The notes below the pieces were generated by a model. That model was not told where the DNA came from and searched no databases. It saw only the letters and a program-made list of their open reading frames with translations. DNA of 56,253 bases from Candidatus Hydrogenedens sp. (GTDB lineage Bacteria; Hydrogenedentota; Hydrogenedentia; Hydrogenedentales; Hydrogenedentaceae). The translations under genes were made by a program, and so were the position numbers. The stretch lies in the NCBI GenBank assembly GCA_035361075.1, contig DAOSBX010000021.1, positions 1 through 56,253 of the forward strand, given 5' to 3'. Shown here in pieces: positions 1-10,000 of this stretch. The first letter of the stretch is position 1; each line of letters begins with the position of its first letter.

Positions 1-1215
1 GACCCAATTTGACCATGGTCCAGTAATAAGTTGTGCAATGAAGTTTTGAATTAAAAGGACAGTCCAAATAATTATTGGGTAGTTTGGGAAAGGGTTTTTG
101 CTAAATATTTGTTTTTTAGTTGATTTCCAAACATAGCAAATAATTAAAATGGTTCCAGATAAAAGGATTGGTAGAAATACTAACCATAAGACGCCATCCC
201 AGTACTCTTCATTGCCGAGGTAGATATTTGCCCAGCCTTTTAGTCCGTTTCGCAGGGAAAGAGTAAGGGCTAAAAATACCATAAGAAATAGGGTAATTCG
301 TTCCAAAATGGCTTTTTTGTTTATTTTCTCATGAATAATTGAATTATTCAATGGCTGGTTGGTTAGGAAATAGGCAATCCCATAGGCGAAGCCGATGCTT
401 ATCCCTCCTGACGTTTCCCAGCATCTCCACCAATTAAATTTATAATCTTGCCAAATAAGGTTTGCCCATTTCCAGTTTTGGAGTAATGCCCAGCCAAGTC
501 CATTGAGAATTCCTACGGTCAGAATTAAGGTTATGTTTCTTCGGTCTTTTCGAATAATCTCTCCCGTTAGGATACCGAGATATAATCCCAAATGCATAAT
601 AGCGGAACGGTTATCATTTATAAGCCTTCGCAAATTAGGGTTATTTTGCAAGTCCATATATCGTTCTTTAATGGAGCTGTAAAGGGGTAAACATATTTCG
701 GGAAGATATTCGAAAAAGAGTCTGGCTATGATAACACCTCCAATGGCAGAGGCAATTCGTAATAGCCATTCTTTTTTCGTTACTTCTTTTTCGTTATTAC
801 ACCATGCCAAGAAGCACGCACCTAAAGCACCCCAAGGAACACCCGCAATAAACATCCATATAAAACCGTAATACCGTGGTATTGGGATAAACTCGCCAGC
901 AGAGTAGTTCGTGAGCAGTTTCCCCTCGAAGAATGAGGGCCATTGCATCCAACCACGGGCTCCTGAAATAGCAATACCTAAGGTCATTGCCATTAATCCT
1001 ACGGCGTTTACATAAGGGCGGATTGAAATTTGGTTTGGGTCGTAGGAAAGGAACCACCATGCAGTAGCTAATGTTATCCCTGCAAATAAACATCCATTAG
1101 ACCCACCAAAACCTGAACAACCACGAACTGCCCAGGTCATACCTCCTAATCCCATAAATAGAAGTGTTGGAAGAATTAGTTCATGAACATAAAAATGTAT
1201 TTTTTGTGTGTTCAT
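1..1215 (-). CDS. Multi-pass membrane protein of unknown function, cut by the left window edge
   Basis: The reading frame is open from an ATG at 1215 to base 1 (405 codons) with no stop, so the C-terminus lies outside the window. An AAGGAAAGAG Shine-Dalgarno sequence precedes the ATG. The protein has many hydrophobic stretches with short charged loops, suggesting about ten membrane segments. Its first membrane segment ends in a Gly-rich motif, GGMTWAVRGCSGFGG (about residues 24-38). I cannot assign a function. It has no transporter or glycosyltransferase signature that I recognise. It sits alone, reading out of the window, beyond the rpmB terminator. A 98-residue ORF inside it on the same strand (797-1093) is a wrong-frame shadow. 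Coding status is solid because of length, start signal and membrane pattern; the function is open. Confidence 0.8.
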   Translation of the reverse strand, partial: MNTQKIHFYVHELILPTLLFMGLGGMTWAVRGCSGFGGSNGCLFAGITLATAWWFLSYDPNQISIRPYVNAVGLMAMTLGIAISGARGWMQWPSFFEGKLLTNYSAGEFIPIPRYYGFIWMFIAGVPWGALGACFLAWCNNEKEVTKKEWLLRIASAIGGVIIARLFFEYLPEICLPLYSSIKERYMDLQNNPNLRRLINDNRSAIMHLGLYLGILTGEIIRKDRRNITLILTVGILNGLGWALLQNWKWANLIWQDYKFNWWRCWETSGGISIGFAYGIAYFLTNQPLNNSIIHEKINKKAILERITLFLMVFLALTLSLRNGLKGWANIYLGNEEYWDGVLWLVFLPILLSGTILIICYVWKSTKKQIFSKNPFPNYPIIIWTVLLIQNFIAQLITGPWSNWV

Positions 1216-1384
1216 TTTCTCTTTCCTTTGTATCTATTTATATAAGACCAATAAAAATACAAATTGTTTCGAGAGAAAGAAACACAAAAATGTGCAAATA
1301 AAAGACAATATTCCCATTTTCATTGTGTTTTAATTTTGTTTTTAATATGCCTACCTTTTTTTAAGTCTTGTTTGACGGTTTAAT

Positions 1385-1422
1385 TATAAAAAGAAACGGG
1401 CAACTCAATCACTGAGTTGCCC
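1385..1422 (-). terminator. Rho-independent terminator of rpmB
   Basis: A perfect 10-bp stem, GGGCAACTCA at 1398-1407 against TGAGTTGCCC at 1413-1422, encloses a 5-base loop. Read on the minus strand it is followed by a T-rich run (GTTTCTTTTTATAATT). It lies about 40 bp past the rpmB stop, so it should end that transcript. Confidence 0.85.
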
Positions 1423-1459
1423 TTAAAACTACGCCTAACAGAACAATATTATATGAAAC

Positions 1460-1738
1460 CTAATTGTTGGCTTTACTTACGGCTGTTTTTATTTTTTGAA
1501 TACCGCGTGGTACTTTTGTAAACTTTCCAGCACGGATATATCGGGCACAAACGCGGATACGACGTACTCTACCGTTTTCATCGATAACACGGATTTTTTG
1601 GAGGTTGGGTTTCCAACGACGTTTCGTTATCCCTGTTACATTTTGTCCGATACCGCCTTTTTTCTTTGCTTTACCACGGCGGATTATTGAATTTCCGACT
1701 ATCGGTTTTTTTCCACTGTATTCACATACAAATGCCAT
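1460..1738 (-). CDS. rpmB: Large ribosomal subunit protein bL28
   Basis: This 92-residue basic protein matches ribosomal protein L28: an N-terminal VCEYSGKKPIVGN segment, then KRRWKPNLQKIRV, then an R/K-rich tail. L28 binds 23S rRNA in the 50S subunit. There are only two cysteines (near residues 5 and 64) and no CxxC pairs, so it looks like the zinc-free form. It is somewhat longer than the common 60-80 residues because of a lysine-rich insert around residues 20-35 and a C-terminal extension. An AAGGGA site precedes the ATG. It is a single-gene unit with its own terminator, divergent from the lipoprotein-rlmN pair. Confidence 0.95.
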   Translation of the reverse strand: MAFVCEYSGKKPIVGNSIIRRGKAKKKGGIGQNVTGITKRRWKPNLQKIRVIDENGRVRRIRVCARYIRAGKFTKVPRGIQKIKTAVSKANN

Positions 1739-1920
1739 TGGGGAATCCCTTTTTAGTTCAGGTTATATTACGTTCGAAAAAAAGGAAGATGTACTGCTAT
1801 AATATCTCCATAACACAATATACAAATAAGGGATATAATTATATCAATTTTATAAACTAAAAGCAAGTTCAACCTACCTATCCTTAATTGGAAAACGGAA
1901 ACAAACGGATTATCAGCCAA

Positions 1921-2790
1921 ATGAATTTTAAGTATTGCCTTTCCTATTTACAAATAGTACTCAATATTAGCATTGTGCTCTTTTTATTAATAGCATGTTC
2001 CTGTTCACGATGGGGCACAACTTTGGAACATAGAATTGTTTCCACAATGGAACCACAGTTAGAAGAAATATTAAATGACCTTCACAAAAATGATGAATGT
2101 ATCAAGTCTCTTAAAGGTCGTGGCACATTTACATTAAAGACACCCCAACTTGATACTATCTATCAACTGCATCAGAGCGATGTTTCTTTTCGTGCTCCTG
2201 ATTTACTTCATATCATTGGACGAAAATATACTGCGACGGTTTTACGAATGACATGTTATAAAGATGAGTCGCTAATTGAGTTACCAACAGAACGTGAGTT
2301 TTATTACCATAAAGGGAGTGAGTATTTTGAGTCATCCGATGTTCATGTAACACCTTTGGATATATTCAAAGAAACATTTTTACCTGAGCGTTGGGGAGAA
2401 CTTCCTTCAAATCGTGTCGTATTAACGTCTTTTGACAAAGACCATCAACAAGCCATTATAGAAATTTACTACGACAAACAACATCATAGATTACAACGTC
2501 GCATTACTGTTGAGGGAGTCCCTTGGGTTCTTGTGCGAAATGAAAGATATTCAAAACAGGGAACACTCATTTCAAAAAGTGAACGGGAGAGCTACCTTGT
2601 TACTTCAGAAGGGATTCATTTCCCCGAAATTATTCGCTGTGAATTTCCACAGGAAAATGCGTTTATGGTCATTAAATTAACCCGCTGTGTTTTTAACACG
2701 AATGTAGAACCACCGTATAGTTCTATTTCAAAACAGGTTAATATATTACGTCAGTCAGGGTATACGCCTGTAGAGATTGAGAAACGTTAA
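1921..2790 (+). CDS. Predicted lipoprotein, LolA/DUF4292-like
   Basis: From the ATG at 1921 the protein has 289 residues, with a hydrophobic signal ending in a lipobox (LIAC, Cys26). This is followed by Ser, which in the E. coli sorting rule favours the outer membrane. The rest is a run of amphipathic beta strands with few helices, like the LolA/LolB or DUF4292 fold that binds lipid or lipoprotein. That fold call is by pattern only. An in-frame TTG at 1888 would add eleven polar residues before the signal peptide, so I prefer 1921, although neither start has a strong ribosome site. It lies 34 bp upstream of rlmN on the same strand. Confidence 0.75.
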   Translation: MNFKYCLSYLQIVLNISIVLFLLIACSCSRWGTTLEHRIVSTMEPQLEEILNDLHKNDECIKSLKGRGTFTLKTPQLDTIYQLHQSDVSFRAPDLLHIIGRKYTATVLRMTCYKDESLIELPTEREFYYHKGSEYFESSDVHVTPLDIFKETFLPERWGELPSNRVVLTSFDKDHQQAIIEIYYDKQHHRLQRRITVEGVPWVLVRNERYSKQGTLISKSERESYLVTSEGIHFPEIIRCEFPQENAFMVIKLTRCVFNTNVEPPYSSISKQVNILRQSGYTPVEIEKR

Positions 2791-2824
2791 TGGATTTAGA
2801 AAATGATACAGGAGCCAAAATTAT

Positions 2825-3868
2825 ATGAATAAAACAATTCTTACACGACTTTTTCCCGAGGAGATAGCAGAAGCATTTGGATTGGAATTGTATCGTGGAA
2901 GGCAGATATTTCGGTGGCTTCATGATAAGCATATTTTTGATATTCAGGAAATGACTGATTTATCTAAGGAGTTACGCCAGCGATTGACTGAGCAAAGCAT
3001 CCCCTGTCAATCTGAAGTTGTACATATACAGGAAAGCCATTCGTCAGGGACTCAGAAAGCCCTTATCAAATATTTGGATGGTCAGTCTGTAGAATCGGTA
3101 ATTATTCCACATCGCAGACGAATTACTTTTTGCCTTTCGACACAGGTAGGTTGTCCTCTACGATGTGCGTTCTGTGCTACGGGCAAAGTCGGATTTAAGA
3201 GGAATCTAAATGCAGGTGAGATAGTAGAACAAGTTTTGCATTTATTGTCACGAGTTGAATTAGGAGATAAGACACCTAATATTGTTTATATGGGGATGGG
3301 TGAACCTTTCTGGAATTATGATGAGGTTATACGAAGTATAAAACTGATTATGCACCCGTTAGGGATTAATATTGGGGCGAGGAAAATTACCGTGTCTACC
3401 GCAGGTGATGTTAAGGGCATTATGCGGTTTGCAGATGAAGACTGGCAGGTGCGACTGAGCATCTCTCTCCACGCTGGGAATGACACACTTCGCTCACGGT
3501 TAGTGCCCTTAAATCGCAAATATCCACTTGATAAATTAGCGGATGCCATCCATTATTATCAGAAAAAAACGGAACGCATGATTACTTTTGAATATGTTTT
3601 ATTGGGCGGTGTTAATGATTCATTAGCCCACGCACAAGAACTTCTTGATTATGCCAAATCGTTCAAGTGTACAATAAATATTATTCCATGGAACCCTGTA
3701 CCTGGACTTTCATTTGAACCACCCAAAAATGAGGTATGTGAAGTCTTTTTAGAATTTCTAACACAAAATGGACTTAACGCAACTTTACGAAGAGAGCGTG
3801 GTCAGGATATTCAAGCAGCGTGTGGTCAACTTCGTCGTACTATGATTGAAGTGGAAGGGCTTATGTAA
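2825..3868 (+). CDS. rlmN: Dual-specificity 23S rRNA/tRNA adenine-C2 methyltransferase
   Basis: RlmN is a radical-SAM enzyme that methylates C2 of A2503 in 23S rRNA and A37 of some tRNAs through a methyl-cysteine intermediate. All key residues are visible. The cluster motif CxxxCxxC is Cys110, Cys114 and Cys117. Cys103 lies seven residues before it, as does Cys118 in the E. coli enzyme, and a C-terminal AACGQLR motif supplies the methyl-carrying cysteine (about 333). The GMGEP motif is also present. Its 347 residues are normal for the family. An AGGAG site lies 10 bp before the ATG. It probably shares a transcript with the upstream lipoprotein gene and converges on the DUF374 gene. Confidence 0.95.
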   Translation: MNKTILTRLFPEEIAEAFGLELYRGRQIFRWLHDKHIFDIQEMTDLSKELRQRLTEQSIPCQSEVVHIQESHSSGTQKALIKYLDGQSVESVIIPHRRRITFCLSTQVGCPLRCAFCATGKVGFKRNLNAGEIVEQVLHLLSRVELGDKTPNIVYMGMGEPFWNYDEVIRSIKLIMHPLGINIGARKITVSTAGDVKGIMRFADEDWQVRLSISLHAGNDTLRSRLVPLNRKYPLDKLADAIHYYQKKTERMITFEYVLLGGVNDSLAHAQELLDYAKSFKCTINIIPWNPVPGLSFEPPKNEVCEVFLEFLTQNGLNATLRRERGQDIQAACGQLRRTMIEVEGLM

Positions 3869-3903
3869 TAATCTGTCAACAAATAAATTTTCCCATTTGT
3901 TTG

Positions 3904-4611
3904 TTACCCTTCAATTTCGATATTTGTTTTGCCTTCAAGGCGACGGATAAGATTATTTAATGCTGTTTCTACTTCTTTCCGTTTTTGTTCTATTTTTTCA
4001 TTGGATTCATTATCTGGTGGAGCAATAGGTTCTCCAAATTCAACATGGATTTGGGCAAACGGCTTGGGTACGGGAAATGAATCCCACGAATTCAAGTGCC
4101 ATGCTTTGTTTATTACTGCACCCATAGGCACAATAGGTGTTCTTGTACGTGCTGATAGCACAGCGATTCCTGGTTTCGCAATACGTCGAGGTCCCTTCGG
4201 TCCGTCCATTGTCCAGCCAACACAACCAGTATATTCTAAAGCCTTCTGTAAACCATTTAGTGCATCACTTCCACCGCGAGAACTGGAACCGCGAACCGCT
4301 TCTATGCCGAAACGGCGTACAATTCTTGAAGCGAGTTCACCATCGTAACTGTAGCTTGTAAGAGTGTGGTAATTGGTGCCCTGGAAAAGATGTGCTCCAA
4401 AAGCCATGTGTTCATGCCAAATGGCAATAATGATTCGCTTTTCAGTATTAATAATTCTGTGAACACATTCAATATTTGTTACTTCCCATTTACATGTGCT
4501 AAAAAGGCTTTTCAAAGCAATGGCTATTATAGACGGGAGGAATGTTAATGCAATTTTTTGGGAAAAAGAGAAATTATAAGGGCTATCGTATGGGATGTCA
4601 GGAAATCTCAC
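3904..4611 (-). CDS. DUF374 lysophospholipid acyltransferase family protein
   Basis: The protein shows the DUF374 pattern. An IWHEHM block carries the HxxxxD-like acyltransferase region. It is followed by SYDGELASRIVRRFGIEAVRGSSSRGG and TMDGPKGPRR. This family is related to LpxL/PlsC acyltransferases and is thought to acylate a glycolipid or the lipid A/Kdo region at the inner membrane; the substrate is unproven. An N-terminal hydrophobic stretch suggests membrane attachment. The longest frame starts with TTG at 4632 and has no ribosome site. A GTG at 4611 has GGAA upstream and overlaps the end of the panE-like gene by only 14 bp, so I use it. Co-transcription with that upstream gene is very likely. 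Confidence 0.85.
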   Translation of the reverse strand: MRFPDIPYDSPYNFSFSQKIALTFLPSIIAIALKSLFSTCKWEVTNIECVHRIINTEKRIIIAIWHEHMAFGAHLFQGTNYHTLTSYSYDGELASRIVRRFGIEAVRGSSSRGGSDALNGLQKALEYTGCVGWTMDGPKGPRRIAKPGIAVLSARTRTPIVPMGAVINKAWHLNSWDSFPVPKPFAQIHVEFGEPIAPPDNESNEKIEQKRKEVETALNNLIRRLEGKTNIEIEG

Positions 4612-5494
4612 GTTGTTCCAAACTCCGAACAAGTTGATATACAGTTCTTGTTCGCGGCGTAGTTAAGAAGGCTGAGGTTCCACGACGCATAATTTCTCCG
4701 CTAATGGCTTCTATTTCTGTTTTTCGTCCATTACGGATGTCCTGTAACATTGATGAGATATTGTTTGCAGTGAGCTCACAGGTTTCTTCCGCATATTCTA
4801 TCATACTCCGCGAGAAACGATACCCCTCTGTTCCTGCAACCTTTGAAGCTTCAGCAACAAGTTCCCGTAAAAGTTCACGGGCTTCACGAATCTTTAGGAG
4901 AGCCCCGTTAGGAACATTAAGAATGGCTGTTAGAGGATTGATACCAGCATTGATAACTGTTTTTTCCCATATTACCTGCCCAGGGCTATTTGTTATTTCA
5001 ATTTTGAATCCAGCTTGTTCAAGTATGTCCAATGCTATTTTGACAGGGGCTGTTGTCCAACTACCTAAAACGGTGACGCCAGAAGCGGTATGTTTCGTTT
5101 TGCCTTCTTCTAAAAGTGTGGCAGATTCTGTTGTCGTACCAGCGAGTATCCGTTCTGCATTGGTCTTTTTACATAATATCTCTACATTCCCAAGTCCATT
5201 TTGTAATGTCAAGATGATTGTATCCTGAGGAAGAACCAGAGAGGCTGTCGAATATGATTTGACCAAAATAATAATAAGGTCCTGTCCTGCTGGAATATGG
5301 GATGTAATATGAACATGGTATGTTTCGATTTTGTCCCCTTCATGAATTTCTATTCCATTCTTTGTTAGACGTGTGATACGGTCTTGTTTATGGTCTATGA
5401 GATGAACACGAAAACCTGCTTTTGCTAATTTTCCTGCAAACAAGCAACCTAATGCTCCCGGCCCTACTACACTAACTGAATAAGATTTACTCAT
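4598..5494 (-). CDS. panE: 2-dehydropantoate 2-reductase (KPR) family
   Basis: KPR reduces 2-dehydropantoate to pantoate with NADPH in pantothenate and CoA synthesis. The N-terminus has the dinucleotide-binding motif GPGALGCLFAG (about residues 11-21). The middle has LQNGLGNVE and the catalytic-lysine region EKTVINAGINPLTAI (about 178), and the C-terminal helical domain is complete. The 298 residues match the family. A very strong AAGGAGGAG site precedes the ATG. The KPR family includes enzymes acting on other 2-keto acids, and no other pantothenate genes are nearby, so the exact substrate is inferred. The downstream DUF374 gene overlaps its end. Confidence 0.85.
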   Translation of the reverse strand: MSKSYSVSVVGPGALGCLFAGKLAKAGFRVHLIDHKQDRITRLTKNGIEIHEGDKIETYHVHITSHIPAGQDLIIILVKSYSTASLVLPQDTIILTLQNGLGNVEILCKKTNAERILAGTTTESATLLEEGKTKHTASGVTVLGSWTTAPVKIALDILEQAGFKIEITNSPGQVIWEKTVINAGINPLTAILNVPNGALLKIREARELLRELVAEASKVAGTEGYRFSRSMIEYAEETCELTANNISSMLQDIRNGRKTEIEAISGEIMRRGTSAFLTTPRTRTVYQLVRSLEQREIS

Positions 5495-5576
5495 ATTCTC
5501 CTCCTTAGGATTTTAACCACACAGATTTTATTTTCTTAAATTATATTATAGAAGAAATTCCTATGTAAACAATATT

Positions 5577-6413
5577 TTAAGGCTTTATAATAAATGCTTT
5601 TTTAAAATCGGGTTCTTGCGAGAGGATGTTAAGGGCTTCTCGTGCTTTCTTTTCATCAGCAAAGTTGATAGCGATTATTTTTATAAATGGACCCACCTTT
5701 TGAATTTTAAATTGGTATTGATTATTGTATTTCTTGCTTACTTTTTCAACTATCTCTTTGGCTCTTTTTTCTGCATCTTTTCCGCTCAATGCTGAAAGCT
5801 GTAAGGAATATGTTTTTTCTTTCTTCGTTTTATTTGTAGCATCAGTAGTAGCAGTAGATGGTTGAGTGTTTGAGTTGTCTTTGGTTTGATTTGTAATACC
5901 ATTGTCGATGGGAGGGGTTATAGGAGATAAATCGAGCACGGGTGGTTTACTATCAGGTGATGTGTCATTTTGTGTACTACTTGTCATGGTAGTTTGTGTC
6001 GGTGGTAGCGTTGTATCTGTTGTAGTAGGTAAGTTAGATGGTGAATTATCTACAGGTGGAGTTGTTGACGATTGTTGAAGAGGTGTATCGGGTTGAGGTG
6101 CTGGTGATGCCATATCAGTAGATGGTGTAGTTACCGTTGATGCTAAGGAAGATGTGTCATTATTATTGGAAACAGTTGTTTGATTTGCAGAAGTATCTGG
6201 TGAAGACGCTATTGGTTCTGAAATCTCTGTCTTATCTTCTTTAGCAATATCGATATTGACCTGTTTTTTTCCTATATATACACCTACTAAAAAGACAACA
6301 ATAAAGAAGAATATCAAGCCCACCAATATAAAAATTAGTTGCTTCGCAGTTATCTGAATCCCTAATGGGTCTTTTGGTTTATTTGGAAACGGAATTTGAT
6401 TAAAATCAGGCAT
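5577..6413 (-). CDS. SPOR-domain membrane protein with long Thr/Pro/Ser linker
   Basis: The protein has a short cytoplasmic N-terminus and one membrane segment (about 27-50). About 140 residues of T/S/P/N-rich low-complexity linker follow. A C-terminal SPOR-like domain covers roughly 200-278 (TYSLQLSALSGKDAEKRAKEIV). SPOR domains bind denuded peptidoglycan glycan strands and bring proteins to division septa. The layout resembles FtsN or DedD, but sequence in the linker is not informative. It overlaps the upstream Cys-rich gene by 8 bp, so the two are co-translated. A role at the septum or in the cell wall is inferred from the domain. Confidence 0.8.
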   Translation of the reverse strand: MPDFNQIPFPNKPKDPLGIQITAKQLIFILVGLIFFFIVVFLVGVYIGKKQVNIDIAKEDKTEISEPIASSPDTSANQTTVSNNNDTSSLASTVTTPSTDMASPAPQPDTPLQQSSTTPPVDNSPSNLPTTTDTTLPPTQTTMTSSTQNDTSPDSKPPVLDLSPITPPIDNGITNQTKDNSNTQPSTATTDATNKTKKEKTYSLQLSALSGKDAEKRAKEIVEKVSKKYNNQYQFKIQKVGPFIKIIAINFADEKKAREALNILSQEPDFKKAFIIKP

Positions 6414-6954
6414 TGGTTATACTGTTAGTGTTTTGTAGGTTTGTTTTTTCTATCTCTGTGTTTCCTTCAAGTCGTCGTAAAATAATATTTTTGGCTTCTT
6501 CCATTTCTGAAAAGGTAAAGTTTGGGTCGCGTACTTCAATCACACGGTCATCAATACGGTCAATATACATTATTATATGTCCTTCCTTAGGTGAGATTGC
6601 CATTTCTTTTATCCGTTTAAAAACCTTTTCGCGTTTTAAGAGTTGAGAAGCAAGATATGCAATGGCAAGTTCCAAACGGGAATGGTCTTTTTCAATCATC
6701 TCATAGAATAAAGCTCGGAGAGGTGAATCTTTTGTTTCCTGTTCTTTATTCCGTTCTTTGGGGTCGACATATCGATGTCTCCATTGTGATAAAGCGGGTT
6801 GTTTTTCGGATTGTTGCCAGCAGGAGATACAAAAATCACGTCGTTGCCATTCTTTATTTAGTTCGACTATTTGAGACCATACCCACTCTTCGTGAGAGAA
6901 GGATTTGAGGCATAAAAGACATTTATTAGCATTTCGGCTGATTTTTATTTCCAT
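6406..6954 (-). CDS. Cys-rich protein of unknown function with two CxxC pairs
   Basis: The protein is about 182 residues long. CLLC (about 13-16) and CISC (about 43-46) could bind one zinc ion in a ribbon-like fold. The rest is charged and mostly helical, with a KEGHIIMYIDRIDD stretch near residue 130. There is no signal peptide or membrane segment, so it should be cytosolic. I know no named family for it. I start at the ATG at 6954 because GAGG lies about 10 bp upstream; a TTG two codons earlier is less likely. The stop overlaps the start of the SPOR gene, so the two probably work in one process. The function is unknown. Confidence 0.7.
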   Translation of the reverse strand: MEIKISRNANKCLLCLKSFSHEEWVWSQIVELNKEWQRRDFCISCWQQSEKQPALSQWRHRYVDPKERNKEQETKDSPLRALFYEMIEKDHSRLELAIAYLASQLLKREKVFKRIKEMAISPKEGHIIMYIDRIDDRVIEVRDPNFTFSEMEEAKNIILRRLEGNTEIEKTNLQNTNSITNA

Positions 6955-7010
6955 TAACAACTACCTCTTTTTTTCTATAATATAATTATGACAAAATTCG
7001 CTTTTTTACT

Positions 7011-10000
7011 TCACTTTTGAGTTTGGGGTTGTGTTGTGCTTCCTATTACACTTCCACCAATTTTAAGTAGGTCCACTAAAATACGACGAGGGATATCGAT
7101 AACACGGAAAGCTTCGGTGGTAATTTCTGCTGCACCACTTACAATAGTAACCCCTAATGGGGGTAATTCTTTCACCTGCCCCTTAGGACTAAAAGAAGGA
7201 CCATGGACACGGAAACCTAATTGGATAGGATTCTGAATAAGATTCTGAATAATTTGGTGTCCGCGGATATTAAAGCTATCCCGAATTACTGTGATTTGCG
7301 ATGCTAACTGCGGTGAAAATGTAAACGATAAATCGTAGTCCATATCACCATCGATAATAAACTGCCCTTTACCATCTATTTGTAAGCCTTCCGAACGGAA
7401 TTGTAAATTAGGAGTTTTTATAAGGTCTTTCTCCATGGTAACATCACTCTTCAGTGAATAAAATGGTAACGTTGTAGGTATTCCAGTAGAAGATGTCTCT
7501 GGTGCAAATCTACTTAAGAACAAATCTGTTTCTACTTTCCCATTAACAACCTGAAACGAACCTTTGCCTGAGAGTGTATTTGCATCGTCCAAATCAAGTG
7601 AATATTCGACATTTCCAGTACATTCACCTTCAATCGCTTCGGGAAGATTTAGATGTCGCACAAGGTAAATCACAGGAATATTTTTCCATTGTGCTTTAAG
7701 AACGCTCACGTTCTCGGGGCTGGACACAGAGTAGCTCCCTTCAAGTGTTCCATTTCCTACATTTGCAGAAAAACGATCTAAACCGGAACTATCCGGCCTA
7801 TCATATGCAATACCCTTAAAGTTTGTTCCTTCCCATGGAAGCATTGTAATCTTTTCTGAATTTAGAACAAAAGTCCAATATTCAGGAGGTCCAGGTGGTT
7901 CCTTCTTGCGTATCCGTTCTGCCTCTGCTTCTTCTTTGGAACGAAGTGGGATTAGCCATTTTACACCAATAGGCGGTATTGTTGCTTCTTTTGCGGTAAT
8001 TGTAAACATACGTGTCCTGTTGTTCGGGTCACGTTCATCAATAAAAGCCTGCACAGATACATCCTTCGCTTCTAATGGAATCTCAGTTTCTTTTGCAAGA
8101 AAAGATGCCCAATCGATATCTACACTGATTTTCATAGTTTCGCCATACTTTTCATTCTTACCTTTCTTTTCCCATAAGAAGGAGCCATTTTTGCCAACTC
8201 CTCCTCTTCCCTGATAGGGGATGTTTAGGCACTTGCTTGCTGTATTAATATCAAGAGCACTGGAAGTGATATTCACTTTGCGTAAATTAAACTTTTTATT
8301 GAAATATGCATACTCAAATCGTGCATTCAGTGGAGTTGATTCTAATTGCCCAATACCATCAATAATTAAAGATTTCTTTGGGATGATATCGACCTTTAAC
8401 TCAGGGATAGTTGCACCTACTCCAATTCGTTTATGGAACCACCATTCATAGCCAATATCCGCAGAGGTCAATTCCGCATTCAGTTGAGCAGAAATCTTTT
8501 CAGGTGTATAGTGTAATGTTGTTTGAAATGTAGCACTGCCCGAAAGTGAAACATCATCATCCTTTTTTATAAATGGCAGATTTTCCAACCCATTAAGAGT
8601 ACCATTTATCGTAAATATTCCAGTTTTTTCCTGAATTTTATAGTTTCCTTTTAAGGTCATTAATGAATCATTATATATACCAGATAAAGAATCAATAGTC
8701 AGTTCATTTGTATCAAGAATGCAGGTTGCTGAGATATTATCTACTTTTATTTTTAATGGACGATATTCAACAATTCCATCCTTTAAGACTAATGTTCCCC
8801 TTGGAAGTTGCCCTTCTGGAACCCAACCAATTTTAACTAATTCAAGTCGGGCTTGGATTGTGGGTAATTCGTCGGTATTAGGATTAAACTGGATTGTTCC
8901 ATTTGTTACATCGGCTAACGCTTCTAACATAGGTTTTTTTATTGTTCCTTTGACCCCAAAACGTAAATTATTCAGCTGGTCAAAAGTAAGAACAAAATTT
9001 CCATATTTTTCTACCTGCTGTTGAGTAAATGAGGTGATTAAATCCTCTAAGGGTATCTTCCGCACTTCTAAAGTTATGTCTAATTCAGGAGTAGGTTTGT
9101 CGAGGAAAATTAAACCTGATAAACTTCCATCAAATTCTTCAGAGGTAATATCTGCGGTTGTTATTCGTAATCGTTTTTCTGCCAATTTCAAATCTGCCAA
9201 TGCTGTAATTTCACCCGTGATTGATTGAAATGGGACATTTTGAGATTTTACCTTTATATCTTCAAAGGGTGCTTCTAATGCAATAATGAGAGTTTGATTT
9301 GGATACCCAGCAACACGTAAGGACGGGGTAATAGCCCCCTCAGGATACAAAATATCAGAGAATGATACTACCTTTTCTATTTGGGATAAAAGGATTTTGT
9401 TGGACTCCGCTCGTAAATCAAAGTCTTCAAGGGAACGAAAACGCAAATCTAAATTTAGTGACGTTTCATCTGGAATTTCTGGGAGGTATGATACTGTAGT
9501 GTCTAACTTCATTCGAATTTCTGATGAATCAGAAAGTCTATAACAATCAAAACTAAACTTCTTGAGTTGAATTTCATGTTCAGGAATAAGTCCTTGAATA
9601 ACAATATTATTTCGTTCCCCTACAACTCTGAAAGAAATATCTTTTAAGTCTATTGCGGAATTGGCATTTTTCTCAGAACGAATGTTCTCCCAAAATGATG
9701 GGTCTTTAATATTTACCTTTATATCAGACTGGGCAATCTGAATCATGTCAAAACTCCATTCCCGATAGAATAGATTAACCCAGTTTACATGGACAACGGT
9801 GCGGGGTATTTCCGCCTGAAGTTGAATGCCTTGATAATCCATCCGAAACTGGATGTCGTCAATGCGGAGTCCTCTCAATCCATTTGGGATTATTTTGCCA
9901 ATTACAAGGTGCCCGTTAACCTTTTTGCTAATATCTCGCTCAAAATTTTCTTTCACCGATAAAATTTTATACCTGCCATATAAAAACCCAGTTGAGAGAA

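Noticed and set aside
797..1093. 98-residue minus-strand ORF at the left end
   Set aside because: It is a different frame inside the long membrane-protein gene, which is open over the full 1215 bp with its own start signal.
3878..3901. Hairpin AACAAAT / ATTTGTT between rlmN and the DUF374 gene
   Set aside because: Only a 7-bp AT-rich stem with a 10-base loop and no T run; too weak to call a terminator.
4704..5228. 174-residue plus-strand ORF
   Set aside because: It is antisense to the PanE-like gene and has no family signature.
7011..9956. GTG at 9956 as the true start of the AsmA-like gene
   Set aside because: It lacks a proper ribosome site and drops the N-terminal anchor encoded just upstream.
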